From: Podospora bellae-mahoneyi
Taxonomy: Eukaryota > Ascomycota > Sordariomycetes > Sordariales > Podosporaceae
Assembly: GCF_035222275.1 (NCBI RefSeq)
Contig: NC_085886.1
Span: 3,038,001-3,102,000, forward strand
Length of the DNA stretch: 64,000 nt
Direction: 5' to 3'
The position numbers and the translations under genes are program-made. Every line of letters begins with the position of its first letter. Position 1 is the stretch's first letter. Positions 42,493 to 53,640 of the stretch are shown piece after piece. The notes beneath the pieces are model-generated. The model saw only the letters and a list, made by a program, of their open reading frames with translations. It was not told the origin of the DNA and made no database searches.

Positions 42493-43527
42493 ATGCCTGT
42501 ATGCCCCCCTCTCCTTACCATACATTATCAATCAGACCACCTAACCAACTCTTACCAGCTAATAATCCTCACCGGCCTCCCCACCTCAGGAAAATCCCAC
42601 CGAGCCGCCCAGCTACAAACCTACCTCGCCGAGCGCATCGCCTCCTCCAACCCCCCATCCCCCTACCGCCTCCACCTCATCTCAGACGAAACCCAGTCCG
42701 TCTCCCGCACCGTCTACGACCTCGACCCCTCCTCCCTCCCCGCCCACGTCCGCAGCGCAAACGCCTCCGAAAAGGACGCCCGCGCCTCCATCTACGCCGC
42801 CGTCAAGCGAGTCCTATCCCCAAAAGATATCGTCATCCTCGATGGCATGAATTACATCAAGGGGTGGCGGTATCAGCTCCATTGTGAAGCAAAAAACCTC
42901 GCTACACCGTCGGTGATATTACAGATAGGATGCCCTGTCGACAAGGCGAGGGAGATTAATGAGGAGAGGTTACGGACTGAGGGTGGGGTGGAAGGTTACT
43001 CAACTGGGAACTGGGACAATCTGGTGTTTCGGTATGAGGAGCCGAATCCCATGACGAGGTGGGACTCGCCGTTGTTTACGGTTATTTGGGATGATGATGA
43101 GGAGCAGGCGAGGAGGGTGTACGAGCAGATATGGGATAGTGTTGCTGGGGAGGGGGCCAAGAAGAAGGTTATACCCAATAAGAGTACCGTGCAGAGGGAT
43201 AAGGATCCCGGGGGGGATTATTTGTATGTGTTGGAGAAGGAGACGCAGGATATTGTGAAGAGGATATTGGAGAAGCAAAATGAGGCGGGGGAGGGGGGGA
43301 CGGTGAGATTGCCGAAGGTGAATGGGGGGGATGATGGGGGGGAGGAGTTGGTGTTGGAGTTGCCCGGGAGGAAGCTGGGGTTGGCGCAGTTGCAGAGGTA
43401 TAGGAGGGCGTTTGTGGGGTTGAATAGGGGTGGGATTGGACTGGAGGGGGTCGGGAAGTTGGCGGCGGGGAGGTTGAGGGAGAGTTTTGTGGGGTATCTG
43501 AATGATGTTTTTGAGAAGGATGGGTGA
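42493..43527 (+). CDS. kti12: KTI12 P-loop ATPase, Elongator partner
   Basis: Kti12 binds Elongator and tRNA and is needed for wobble-uridine (U34) modification; it is related to the tRNA kinase PSTK. Two exons: a six-base coding start (ATGCCT, 42493-42498) and 42559-43527, joined across a 60-base intron (GTATGC donor, CTTACCAG acceptor), giving 324 residues. The Walker A motif is GLPTSGKS at residues 8-15. ISDET follows at about 53-57, IVILDGMNYIKGWRYQL at about 98-114, and CEAKN after it; TGNWDNLVFRYEEPN with SPLFTV completes the kinase-like part. The C-terminal region has YRRAFVGLNR. Because the intron is a multiple of three and has no stop, an unspliced reading stays open but inserts 20 residues next to the P-loop. 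The strand composition flips from C-rich to G-rich at about 42850. Intact. Confidence 0.93.
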   Translation: MPVCPPLLTIHYQSDHLTNSYQLIILTGLPTSGKSHRAAQLQTYLAERIASSNPPSPYRLHLISDETQSVSRTVYDLDPSSLPAHVRSANASEKDARASIYAAVKRVLSPKDIVILDGMNYIKGWRYQLHCEAKNLATPSVILQIGCPVDKAREINEERLRTEGGVEGYSTGNWDNLVFRYEEPNPMTRWDSPLFTVIWDDDEEQARRVYEQIWDSVAGEGAKKKVIPNKSTVQRDKDPGGDYLYVLEKETQDIVKRILEKQNEAGEGGTVRLPKVNGGDDGGEELVLELPGRKLGLAQLQRYRRAFVGLNRGGIGLEGVGKLAAGRLRESFVGYLNDVFEKDG

Positions 43528-44145
43528 GGTGAGACGCGAGGTCATGGAGGTGTGTCGAGTTGAGCTGCGTGGCCGACAGTGTGTGTTTCGCCTGTTCACT
43601 CCGAAAATAAACGATCAAACAAACCAGTTCGGTATTGCAGCCGCGCGCACAGCGATCGATCAAGATGAAGGGCTGTGATGAGACCTGGAGACCAACATAT
43701 ATATATGCTGTCCCGACAGTCTGGGTTAGGTTGCCGCCGTGGTCGCGCATGGAACATCGATGTGACATCGATCAGGTTAGTGCCCAATTTGGGCGGCTGT
43801 AAGTGGAAATCTCGCAACGTGATTGGCCGAGACCTTATGATCCACCATCTTGAAGCATCACTTCTATCATCAAATGTCGAGAACCGCGCAGACATTGGGC
43901 TAGGGCTTGCTTTGAGGTTTAGAATAGCAGCTTGAATGGAGGGTTTGGTATGATGATGGAAAGATCTACACTTGCTATGGTGTATTCTGCCCAGGCCCAA
44001 TCTTGGCGTGATGGCGGATGACGAGTATAAAAAGCATGATGTCTACGTTTCTTGCTTGTTGAGAGCATAATCATACTATTCGTTCATACTCACTCCTTTC
44101 TTTTACCTCATATTCTACCTCCTTTGAAGTCCTGTTATCAACAAG
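43528..44145. other. Spacer and promoter of the subtilase gene
   Basis: Contains a short TATATATA run near 43698-43706 and a TATA box near the gene (separate entry). No other gene seen. Confidence 0.5.
44026..44033 (+). promoter_or_regulatory. TATA box of the subtilase gene
   Basis: TATAAAAA lies 120 bases upstream of the start codon and just before a C/T-rich leader (CTCCTTTCTTTTACC), a typical fungal core-promoter arrangement. Confidence 0.5.
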
Positions 44146-45649
44146 ATGTTTCGTCGTAAGCAGACAGCCGAACCTCCCAAAGGGGCTGGACCTCTTCCTC
44201 CTAAGGCTGCCTCAACCCAGCTTCCACCCAAAGCAACTCCATCTTATAATCAAATGCCTCAAGAACAGCCTGTGATGAGGCCATCACCCTCTCAGCAGCC
44301 TATCAAACATACCCGGCCTACACCAACACAGGCCCCACAGCCCAATTCCTATCCTCGACCAGCACCATCTGCCCAGCTCTCCTCCAAAGAAACCCCTCCA
44401 AAGTCCGCAGAAAGCCACTACAACGATGGCCTAGACAAACTTGGACTGTAGGCCCTCTCCCCCTCTAATCACTCAGCATCGCAATATCTAACAAGCCTCC
44501 CGCCACAGCCCCCGAGAAACCCTGGACCGTCTCCGCCGCCTCAAACTCATGTCCGCCATCTCCCACCACTCCCTCTCCCACCTCAACTCCACAGTCTCCA
44601 AGCGCCTCATGCCAACCTACTCCGACCCCGTCGTCCGCATCGCCGTCCTCGACACCGGCTTCGACGGCTCCCACCCCGACTTCTCCCACCCCCGCACGGC
44701 CTACTTCACCGGCCCGTTCTCGGACCTCCCCCAACCAGAAAAAGACGAAGAACCCCAGCTCACCCGCATAAAAGCCTACCACGACTTTTGCCAGCCCTCC
44801 CCCCCCGGTGATAGGCAAGAACTTCCCCCTCAGCCTCACTCGATGGTCGACCTCGCCGGCCACGGCACCGCCATAGCAGGTCTAATCCTCCGCCTAGCCC
44901 CCCGGGCAGAACTCGTCATCGGTCGTGTATGTCACGGCGTCGACAGCAACGAACTCTCCGCCCCTGACCCATCCCGCGTTGCTGCTGCGATCAGGTGGGC
45001 CATCACCCAAAAGGTTCACATCATCAACCTCAGCCTCGGCTACCGCAACCAGCCGCTGAAAGAGTTATTACCTCTGCGAGCGGCGCTTCTTGAGGCACAG
45101 AGGAGTAATATCTTGGTTTTTGCCTCGACTTCAAACCAGGGGAGTCACGAGCCTGCTGCCTGGCCGGCGTCTGACGCCCGGTTTGCGATTGGTGTTCATA
45201 GCTGTAATGACATGGGGAGTGCGCCCAGTGGGAGTAGCTGCAAGGCAAGTGAGAATGGCTATAATTTTATGGCGGTGGGGGAGAATCTGTTGGTTCATCG
45301 ACTTGCCCAAAAGGGAGGGGGTTTTGAGTTGGTGAGCGGGAGTAGTTTTGCCACGCCGGTGGTGGTGAGCGTGGCGGCGTTGGTGTTGGCGTTTGTTTGG
45401 CAGGAGGAGTGCAAAAGGGAGAGGGATGTGGTGGGGAGGGAGGTGATGTTGGAGGATTTGGGGAGTTTGGGGGGGATGGGGAGGGTGTTGATGGCTTTGG
45501 GGGAGAAGACCGCGGGTGGTTATTGGGCGGTGGGGATGAAGCTGTTTTGGGCGGGGTATAGGGAGGGTGATGGGAGGGATCCGGAGAAGGAGGAGAAGGA
45601 GGCGAGGAGGTGGGCTTGGGGGGTTTTGAGGGGGGCTGTGGCTTATTGA
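44146..45649 (+). CDS. Subtilisin-like serine protease (S8) without a signal peptide
   Basis: Predicted subtilase with a complete catalytic triad. Two exons, 44146-44447 and 44509-45649, with a 61-base intron (GTAGGC donor, CCACAG acceptor), give 480 residues. Residues 1-95 are Pro/Gln/Lys-rich and probably disordered; no signal peptide or pro-domain is visible, so a cytosolic protein is inferred. The S8 domain runs from about 140 to 400: Asp149 in VLDTGFDGSHPDF, His219 in LAGHGTAIAG, oxyanion Asn310 in FASTSNQG and Ser380 in SGSSFATPV. Stand-alone or modular intracellular subtilases of this kind occur in fungal NLR-like (STAND) and accessory gene sets; a role in non-self response is possible but not shown. 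C-terminal 80 residues are Glu/Lys/Gly-rich. Coding strand flips from C-rich to G-rich near 45080. Intact. Confidence 0.88.
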
Positions 45650-46142
45650 GGGCATAATGTTATTTTCTTTTTCAGCCGGTGGAAACGGGGAGAGTTTTGG
45701 ATATGCGAATGATCTCAAAACACACAGAGAAATGGAGAATGCTTTTTGGAGTAAAGGCCTTTGAAGACAGTCGATATGCCTTAAATACATATCAATCGGC
45801 GTTTTCAGTTAGTTCTTGCTGGGGCAAGTAGTGGTTGGTGAGTGATGGTGGTGCCTTCAGATATGAGCGATAGGCCTCCAAACTATCTTTCGAGGCTTTC
45901 AATATCTTGAAGGTGTACCGACTATGTTTGAAGGTATTTGTGCTATCCTGAAGGCCTCTTTACTATCTTTAAAGGCCTGTCCCATAACGCTGTCTAGACT
46001 ACGATGTACTTCGCGTTAAATGGCTTGGTCAATGCCCTTTCGACCTTTTTGATCAACGGTCAGAGATTTTATTCCATCTACCTCCTTTCACATTCATTTG
46101 TTCATTCCATGACAGCTACCATCCCGATTTCCATTGTGAAAA
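45650..46142. other. Convergent 3' spacer with repeat array
   Basis: Spacer between the convergent subtilase and MFS genes. Its main feature is the third array of the dispersed ~21-bp repeat (separate entry). No gene. Confidence 0.6.
45882..45982 (+). repeat. ~21-bp tandem repeat, array C
   Basis: Five degenerate units starting at 45882, 45902, 45921, 45942 and 45962. Best unit ACTATCTTTAAAGGCCTGTC; others vary but keep the CTAT core and GAAGG or AAAGG. It is the same unit as arrays A, B and D about 29-33 kb away, here between convergent genes in otherwise ordinary DNA. Confidence 0.8.
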
Positions 46143-47954
46143 TTAAAGCATATACTTGAAATCGGGGTTCAGATCCTATCCATGATTGTCAGTATACCGT
46201 CTCGTCGATCAACGGTGTTTACGAGAGAAACTCACCCCAAGCTCCGCCTTTTCCTGCTCCGTCATGCCCTCAGGGAGAGTCTGGTTCGCCTTCTTCCTGT
46301 TTTCAGCCATAATGGATACCGCGTAAATGATACACGACAGAGCGCTCAGGCAGATGAAGGACACGCAGATGATGTACCCCTTTCTGAAGTCGCCTCCAAC
46401 AAACGAGTATGTAGCGATGATGCCACCAATGTTGCCGAAACCTATCCCATGTTCAGTCTCTTGTTTCCAAATGCAATATCCCAGGAAAACTCACCAATCT
46501 GCCAAGCACTCCCCACAGCCCTCCGGTGATGCCCACCCAAGTTCATATTAAACCAACAAACCTGAATCGGCATCGCCGAGTACATGCCCATGCAAATCAG
46601 CACCAAAGCCGCATACTGCACCGGCAAATTATCGTGCACATTCAGCAGAATCGCAAACCCGCTGATCGAGATACAGATCGGGAGAACCGTGAACAAGAAC
46701 CTATGCTTCAGCCAGTCTGACGCCGTGGCGATGACCATGGCGAAGACAAACGCAACTGCCCAGGGAGGCACAGAGTGAAGCTGGGTCTGGATCTTGTCGT
46801 AGCCGTAACTCTGGACAATGGTGGGACTGAAGTACGCGTACGAGTAGGCGGGGACAATAATGCCAAAGTACATGAAGCCGCCGAGCCAGACCTTGTAGTC
46901 GGACATGACCTTGCCGACGTCCTTGAGGGTGATGCTGCGCTCGGCGGCGGAGTGGCCTTGGTCAGCGTGGAGACGGGCTTTGATGTAGTCTCTTTCGTCG
47001 TCGCGGAGCCATTTCTGTTGGTATTGTTAGCTCCCTTTTCCCATCATTTGGATATTTTTGTTCCCGTGGTTGAAGATTTTCAACCAAAACCCCCTTTCAC
47101 GCCCCCCCACCCCCTGAACAACGGAGAAAAGAGATCACGTACCGCCTCCTCGACAAATCCAGGAAAAGTAAACAAAAAGATCGCCCCAATCACCACCGTT
47201 GCCGCCCCCTCAATCAAGAAAATCCACCTCCACCCCCTATACCCTCTCATATAATCCATACTCCCCAACCCGCTCGCCAACAGCCCCCCGAACGCCCCCG
47301 CCAAACTTGTACTCGAGAAAAACAAACTAAACCTCTTTTGTGCCTCCTCTCGTCTGTACCACATCCCCAGCAGGTAAAAACACCCAGGAAACATGCCGCA
47401 CTCGAACAACCCCAACAAGAACCTCGTTGTCAAAATCCCGGCGTAGTTCTGCACAAGGCCTTGCATCATGGTGATGAACCCGAAGCCGATACAGCACCCG
47501 CTGAGCCATATCCTCGGTGAGATTTTCTTCAGGAGTATATTGGAGGGGATTTCAAAGAGGATGTAAGGGACGAAGAAGATTGTGAGTGCGGTGTTGAATT
47601 GTGTTCCCGAAAGGCCCAGGTCGGTTTCGAGGCCGAAGGCGCGGGCGTTGGCGATGTTGACGCGGTCGAGGAAGGCCATGAGGTAGAGGATGATGACGAA
47701 GGGGACGAGGTGGAGGTCGATTTTGGTTGTCAGCCTGCGGGGGGTGGTGTGAGAGGGACAGATGACGGGGGCGGGAGCGGTGGGGGTGATGCCTAGAGAG
47801 GAGGAGGAGGAGGAGCCGGTGTGGTGACGGTGAGCGGCCTTTTCTTCATCTTGGTGTGGTGGCCCTGGTGGAGGGACTGACGAGGTGTTAGTGAGGTTAT
47901 CGTGAGGAACACGGTGGGTGAGAGGTAAGTGTCACCTTGATGTTGAGACGCCAT
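46143..47954 (-). CDS. MFS transporter, allantoate permease (Dal5-like) family
   Basis: Plasma-membrane anion:cation symporter-type transporter; relatives take up allantoate, nicotinate, pantothenate and similar organic acids, and the substrate here is unknown. Five exons: 47936-47954, 47143-47876, 46495-47014, 46236-46441 and 46143-46175, giving 503 residues; splice phases agree throughout. The N terminus is Pro/His/Ser-rich. The family signature is clear: DRVNIANARAFGLETDLGLSG after helix 1, FFVPYILFEIPSN, RFLLGLFECGMFPGCFYLLG with MWYRREE, GWRWIFLIEG, and in the second half WLGGFMYFGIIVPAYSYAYF and MPIQVCWFNMNLGGHHRRAVG. Twelve helices are expected. The last exon encodes only DLNPDFKYML, which is the usual C-terminal motif of the group. 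Intact; converges on the subtilase gene. Confidence 0.9.
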
Positions 47955-49177
47955 TTTGAACTTTATCGTCAATGACGATAGGATGAGCACCTCACAGTCG
48001 AGTCAAGCGGACTTGATTGAACAGACTAAGTCCTAAACTCCAACCGACGGCGAACCGTTGACTTGCACCGACCGAACAGAAACACAAAAAAGGTAACACA
48101 AAAACCAAAACCATGCGAGCAAGCATTCTGTGCGAGGGTCACACACCCGACTTTATATACCACGCCGATCTCTCCTCCTCCTCCCAGTACCCGGTCACAC
48201 ACACACACACACACACGCCCACACACGCACATTCCCAAACCCACAACGTTACTCTTAACCTTTTCCCTCCTCCTACCTTCGGCGGACTAACCCGAGGTCT
48301 TGTCGCCCCCCTTCCTTCCCTGTCAGTCAATGATCGACAGGCGGGTGCAAATCCAGAATCTGTCTTACACCCGCAACAAACTCCATTTCCCCGGATATTT
48401 TAGTTGAACTCCAAACTGCCGCAGGGAAAAGTAAGCTCACTTACATCATCCACCTTCCTGTTTCGTAAACGCTTTGGGCATGACACATGTGCGATCTCGC
48501 AGCAGCACTTCCTAATATTGACACTGAAAGTGGATATTATCTGACTAGTCTGTTGGGTATTCTTTTCCATGTCCCCTGAAGAGAGATCCAGATTACGTCT
48601 TCATGATCTTCCCTTTCTTGTCCCCCCCCAATCACCACGTGATTAGCTCCCGTAGATAACCATCTCGATCCTAACGATGAAACTCATCAGCTCACCTGAC
48701 CAACTTTGCTCGAGATAAATACTCAATGCATCTATATACCCAAAACAGCATCTCTATACACAACCTTCATCCACCCCCGGCCACACACACACACCTAGCT
48801 CCACCAAATATAACCCACATAGATATCAATAGCCTCCCCAATTCCACTCTTCTAATGCCAACACCATTCAAACAGCCCTACAGACCAACAAGCCCGGCCT
48901 GTTTCTTAGTCTCCTCACTAGTTTGGCCGTTCTCGGTCTGGGCTTCACGGACATAACAATTCCGGTATTTTTTGCTCACCGGCGGTCAACATCGCCGAGC
49001 ATCGGATGTTGTGGAGAGAGGTTGAAGTGTCACGGGATTCGGCCGGCAGCCGACCTAGCGGCAAGGAAGGTTTTTGCCATGTGCTCTTGTTCAGTAGAAA
49101 AGGTGGCTAGCATCGGTGAGCAACGCGGATCAGTTCCGTCCATATCTGACCAGCGTACTCCGGGTTTTTTTGTCCAA

Positions 49178-49210
<33 letters not shown>

Positions 49211-50442
49211 CCCCCCCCCAAAAAAAAGTCGCTGTTTTTCTCGCCTCCTCCAAAAACCTCCAACCACTAAACCATGATGATGTAATGTAACTCTGCCGAA
49301 AAGCTGGGGGGCAAAGAATCCGATTGTTCAGCACAGCAGGTGTGCACCCCATAAGCCCATTGCAGAACACTCTCCCCTCACGGTGATACCGAACTGTTGA
49401 TTACTGAGCCAACAATAAATAAATAAACGGTTACCTTCATTTCTTCGACATATACGCAGCTTGTCCAACTGTCATCTCATCAAAAAAATATATCAAGAGT
49501 CAAAGCAAAGCTTTCCGTGGCTTGTTCCCACTTTCCTTCAGCAATGCAGGGGTTCCCCGCCCTCCGCCCCTCCCCATTTTCTGACAGGTTCGTTTTCAAG
49601 CCCGTTCCAACTGCGGGGAAAAGAACACTGTCCCCAAAATGCCAAGACGTCATCAGTGTTTGTTTCCCCTCACTTTGATAAACCAGCCGTTGAAGGTCTC
49701 ATCACAGATCAAGAAGAAAAAAGTGTTGATATGAGAATCCGTTTGTATTTTACACGTCCCCCTGCCATTCCCTACAGAGCAACCCTCTCATTTGCTGGCT
49801 TTGTCCATTGCTACACACACACACACACACACACACACGCGCACGCACACACACACATACATACACTCACTCCCTCTCCCCACCCACCCAGTTTTATACC
49901 TCTCCCTCCCCAACCCCCCCCCAACCCCCTTTTAACCCCCCTCTCATAAAACGAAAAAGACAATTCATCCATCATCATATTCTTTCACCATGATGACAAC
50001 AATAACAACAATAACAACAAGGAAAAAGATTCGTAAAATATAATCATAAACCTCTTGAAAAAAAGAAAAAAAACCATGTTCAAAAGGGGTGTGTGTCTGT
50101 GTGTTGTCGTGTGTGTAGAATAAAAATAAAAAAGGGTAAATAACAACAACAACAACAGCAACAACAACAACACCAAACAATCATAATAAGCCAACACACT
50201 CCTGGGTATCCTGGATCGCAAAACCGTTGCCGCACCAAGACACCTCGCTATCTTCCCACCCCCCAATCCCCATTCCCATCCCCGTCACCGAATCCTTCCC
50301 CCCACCACACATCACACACAGCTCCACCAAATCTACCACCAAAAGCCAACTGTTTATACCACACACACCCCCCGTTCTTCCAACACTTTGTATACAAAAC
50401 CACCGTCCAATTTTCCCTCTTTACACCACAAATACAACACAC

Positions 50443-50515
<73 letters not shown>

Positions 50516-50711
50516 TACAAAAAACAATTGTAATAAACAAACCAGAAACCCACCCGGACAAAGACCCAATTCATAAACAATCGTTTGCCGTCATCATTAG
50601 AAATGAACCCCATCCCGACCAACTAGGTAAGCCGTAACCGAGCCCGTTTGTGTGTGGAGTTGCGCAGATCTCCCGTACCCTTCTTCTCCACCCTTTCTTT
50701 AATCATTGTTG
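47955..50711. other. Gene-poor, microsatellite-rich spacer
   Basis: About 2.75 kb upstream of the MFS gene and downstream of the RhoGAP gene. It contains (AC)n at about 48195-48213, (AT)n at 49177-49200, (AC)n at about 49812-49855, (AAC)n near 50140-50170 and a long (AC)n at 50440-50508. A plus-strand frame near 48900-49100 (LLTSLAVLGLGFTDITIPVFF) looks slightly protein-like but has no recognisable partner exons. Confidence 0.5.
50440..50508. repeat. (CA)n microsatellite of about 34 units
   Basis: An almost pure CA run of nearly 70 bases in the 3' flank of the RhoGAP gene; it can adopt Z-DNA and is expected to vary in length. Confidence 0.92.
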
Positions 50712-53640
50712 CTACGTCTCTTGCGGTTCCGTATTCGTACCCTGCTGTGGTGCCGCCGGCAACGGGGGAACAACCGGAGGAGGAGCCGGAGCGGGGACGC
50801 CGCCGCTGCCAGCCACGTTGTTACCCTCCTCCTCTGCCCGCTTAAGATCCAGACTCTTCCCTCTCGAAGACGACAAAAGGCTGGAACCAATCGAAACCGT
50901 CCTCTCGCCACCAGGCGGCGACTTGGCCCTGCGCTGCTCGACATTCTCCTTGTGCTCACGGTACTTGTTCTTGATCCAGCTCGAGATCTTATCTTTACCA
51001 CCACTTCCGCCGCCTTCGCCTGAAGACACTTCGCCGCTGGCAATGGCCCGATCGAGGGAGTCGCCCGTCATGCTCTGCCTCCCCTTGTAACCCGAGCTTC
51101 CGATCGACGTGGTGCTGGTTTCGGCGTTGGAATGCGTTCCGAGCAGCCGGGGAGAGGATAGCGGGGGGTAAGACGGGCCCGTGTCCTCCTTTTTCCGGGA
51201 CAGACGCCATCTCTTCTTTTGGCTCTTTTCTCCCGACTCAGGACTGGTCACTTCTGACGTCACAGCCGTCAGCTCATCCACCTGGTCCATGTCCGAGCTC
51301 TCGTTGAACGAGCTGTTCAGTGACGTCGGCGGGGACTTTTTCGATTTCAAGGTGTTTTCTGCATCGTTGGGCGTCAAAAGAGTGTGGTGTTGAGTTTCTG
51401 CATCGGCAACCGTAGGCTGAGGCGCTGGAGGTGCTGGCGCCTGTGGCGTCGTGTCAGATGCTGTTTCCGACTTTGGCTCAGCTGGAGCATCTCCCGGAAT
51501 GGCAAGCTTGGACCCAGAAGAGATTGTCTCCAGAGGATTGGGTGTTTCGGTGTTTGGTGACGCGGCTGCGGAGTGCGACAGTGATGCTTGTGAGCTGTGT
51601 GCGCTGGGGTTGGCGCTACCTGGCATCCTTTTCTTCCTCAGCTTGTTTGGCTTTCCACCTTCACCGTCGCTTGTGGCAATCCGTTGGAACAAAATTGGCA
51701 GCTTCCGTTCCTTGGATGGTGTCGTGACTTCAGGAACAGGGGAGATGGGCTCGAGCAACTTCTCCTGACCTGGCACAGCCAGGTTTGGTAGCGGGACGGC
51801 TAGATGTTCGGGTCGTGGCCCGCTTGGTGCCGTGGTTTCCGGTACTGGTACCGGTACCGGCGCTGGCGGTAATTGCGTGTTTGCTTCCGTCTCTTCCGGC
51901 GTAGCAACTTCTTCTAGCACCGCTGGGGGAGGTATGACTGCGGTGGTAGGAGGAGCCACCGGCGTCAGTGGACTGACAACTGCCTCCCCGCGATTACCAA
52001 ACCTGCCAGCCTGCAGTGCTGGGGACTTCTTTGATGGGACAGTATTGCTCCTGTTGAGTCCACCGGTCGGGGTGGTGGCAACAGCTGGGCTCGCAGGACT
52101 CGGGGCGCCGTTGGAGGCCATGGAACGTCTTGAAGAGGTCGACTTGTTCCTACGAATCGACCCATTCTTTCGGACACTCTCGGCTCCGGCGCTCGCGGTC
52201 GAAGCAGACCGATGAACCCCAGACTTCCTGTTGGGAGTATGCGGAGGCTTGGGGTTCTGCACTTGCTGAGCCGTCTTCTCGTCCAATCCTGTGCCTTGCA
52301 TGCCAATGAGGAAATGATCCTGGTTTTCGATGAGGAAAATGATGACGAGTTGGTTCAGCCGGTACTCTTCAGGCGCCATCGCATGGTGAGGATGGGAAAG
52401 CATGCCGGGTTGAAAGATGGCAGCCAGATTCTGCGAATTCATCCTGTTCTGGTCCGACTTGGCCGCAAAGACCGCAAGCAAATCCAGGATGTATAACAGA
52501 AGCTGGCGGTTGAGGGGCGGTAATTCCGTAATGAGCTGTTGGTACCTCCTGATGGCGGCGTCCATATCGAACGTCTCGACGAATTGCGGCCCTTCGGCCT
52601 CACCGGCGCCCGGCCTCGTGGCCCCTCTCAGAGGTTCCCGGAATTTCTCGTAAAGATCCAGGGGCACGACCGGCTCGGGGAGATCGTTCAGGTATCGGCG
52701 AAGCACATTGGCGGCGTCGTGAACCGTGTAGCCGTCCCAGACGAGACCTTTGCCGTACCTATCGGGCGAGTCAAAGATGTTCTTGAGCTCCTTGATTCGC
52801 TTCTCAGACCCGCTGAGGCGAAAGATGCCCTCAATTTCAGTGGCTTCAACGTCATGTTAGTTCTCACACCCAGTTACAAAAGCCCGGCTTTCTTCCATCC
52901 CGATTACAGTACACAACGGGACACGCACCTCTCTCCTTCAAGAAAATACCACATTTTGCTACCACGATCGGCACATAACCATAGATGTAGCTCTTGCCGT
53001 CCTCGTCGACGAGCGAGATGGCGACGTTGGCATACGTGATGCTCTGCCGGAGGGGAACACCAAAGATGCCTTGGGGACGGGCTTGGTCTGCGACTATTAG
53101 TTTCGGTCCGGCTCGGCACAACGGTTTTGGGCACGATCCTCTCGCGAATCTCCTGAGGCGCCAGGTTAGGATGCGGGCGATGGCATCCAACTTGGGCACC
53201 TCTGGTCGCTTCGGTCTCTCGGGCAGCGGCGGGCTCATGTTTGCACTTGCTAAATGAACTGCTCGCCTCTCTTCTTCTAGCACAATGTTCTGGAGCAGGA
53301 CTGCGGCGGACGGAAGTTCTTTATACAATCCCTCCATGTCCTCCGCAAATATGGGTCTCCTTCCGGGCTGCTTGGATCTGGTGTTACAGGACGGGGTGGA
53401 CAAGGTTGCGTTACCATTTGCTTCCTGGTGCTTGGAAGGGAGTTTGAAACCTTTCCACCAAGACTTGAGATCACGCTTGCTGGGCGGAGAAACAGCAGAT
53501 GACAGCTGGGTGGGAGCCGCGGGGGTGGAGGGCGTATGCTGGTGGTGGTGCTGATGTTGATGATGATGTTGGGAGGGCTGCTGCTGCTGCTGCTGGGAAG
53601 CAACAGGCGGGTGTGGTGCTGGTAGTGCGGCGGACGTCAT
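50712..53640 (-). CDS. Sac7-type Rho GTPase-activating protein
   Basis: Stimulates GTP hydrolysis by Rho1-type GTPases, controlling wall integrity signalling and actin polarity. Two exons, 52929-53640 and 50712-52843, with an 85-base intron (GTGCGT donor, CTAAC branch, GAAG acceptor), give 947 residues. The N terminus is Gln/His-rich, followed by SKRDLKSWWKGFKLP, the usual Sac7-family lead-in. The RhoGAP domain begins at about residue 190 with PQGIFGVPLRQSITYANVA and YIYGYVPIVVAKCG; the arginine finger is Arg246 in GIFRLSGS; KNIFDSPDRYGKGL, DAANVLRRYLNDLPEPVVP and NRQLLLYILDLL follow, to about 420. The remaining 500 residues are Ser/Pro/Thr-rich and disordered, with basic patches. The GAAG acceptor was chosen because it restores KERATEIEGIF. 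Intact. Confidence 0.92.
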
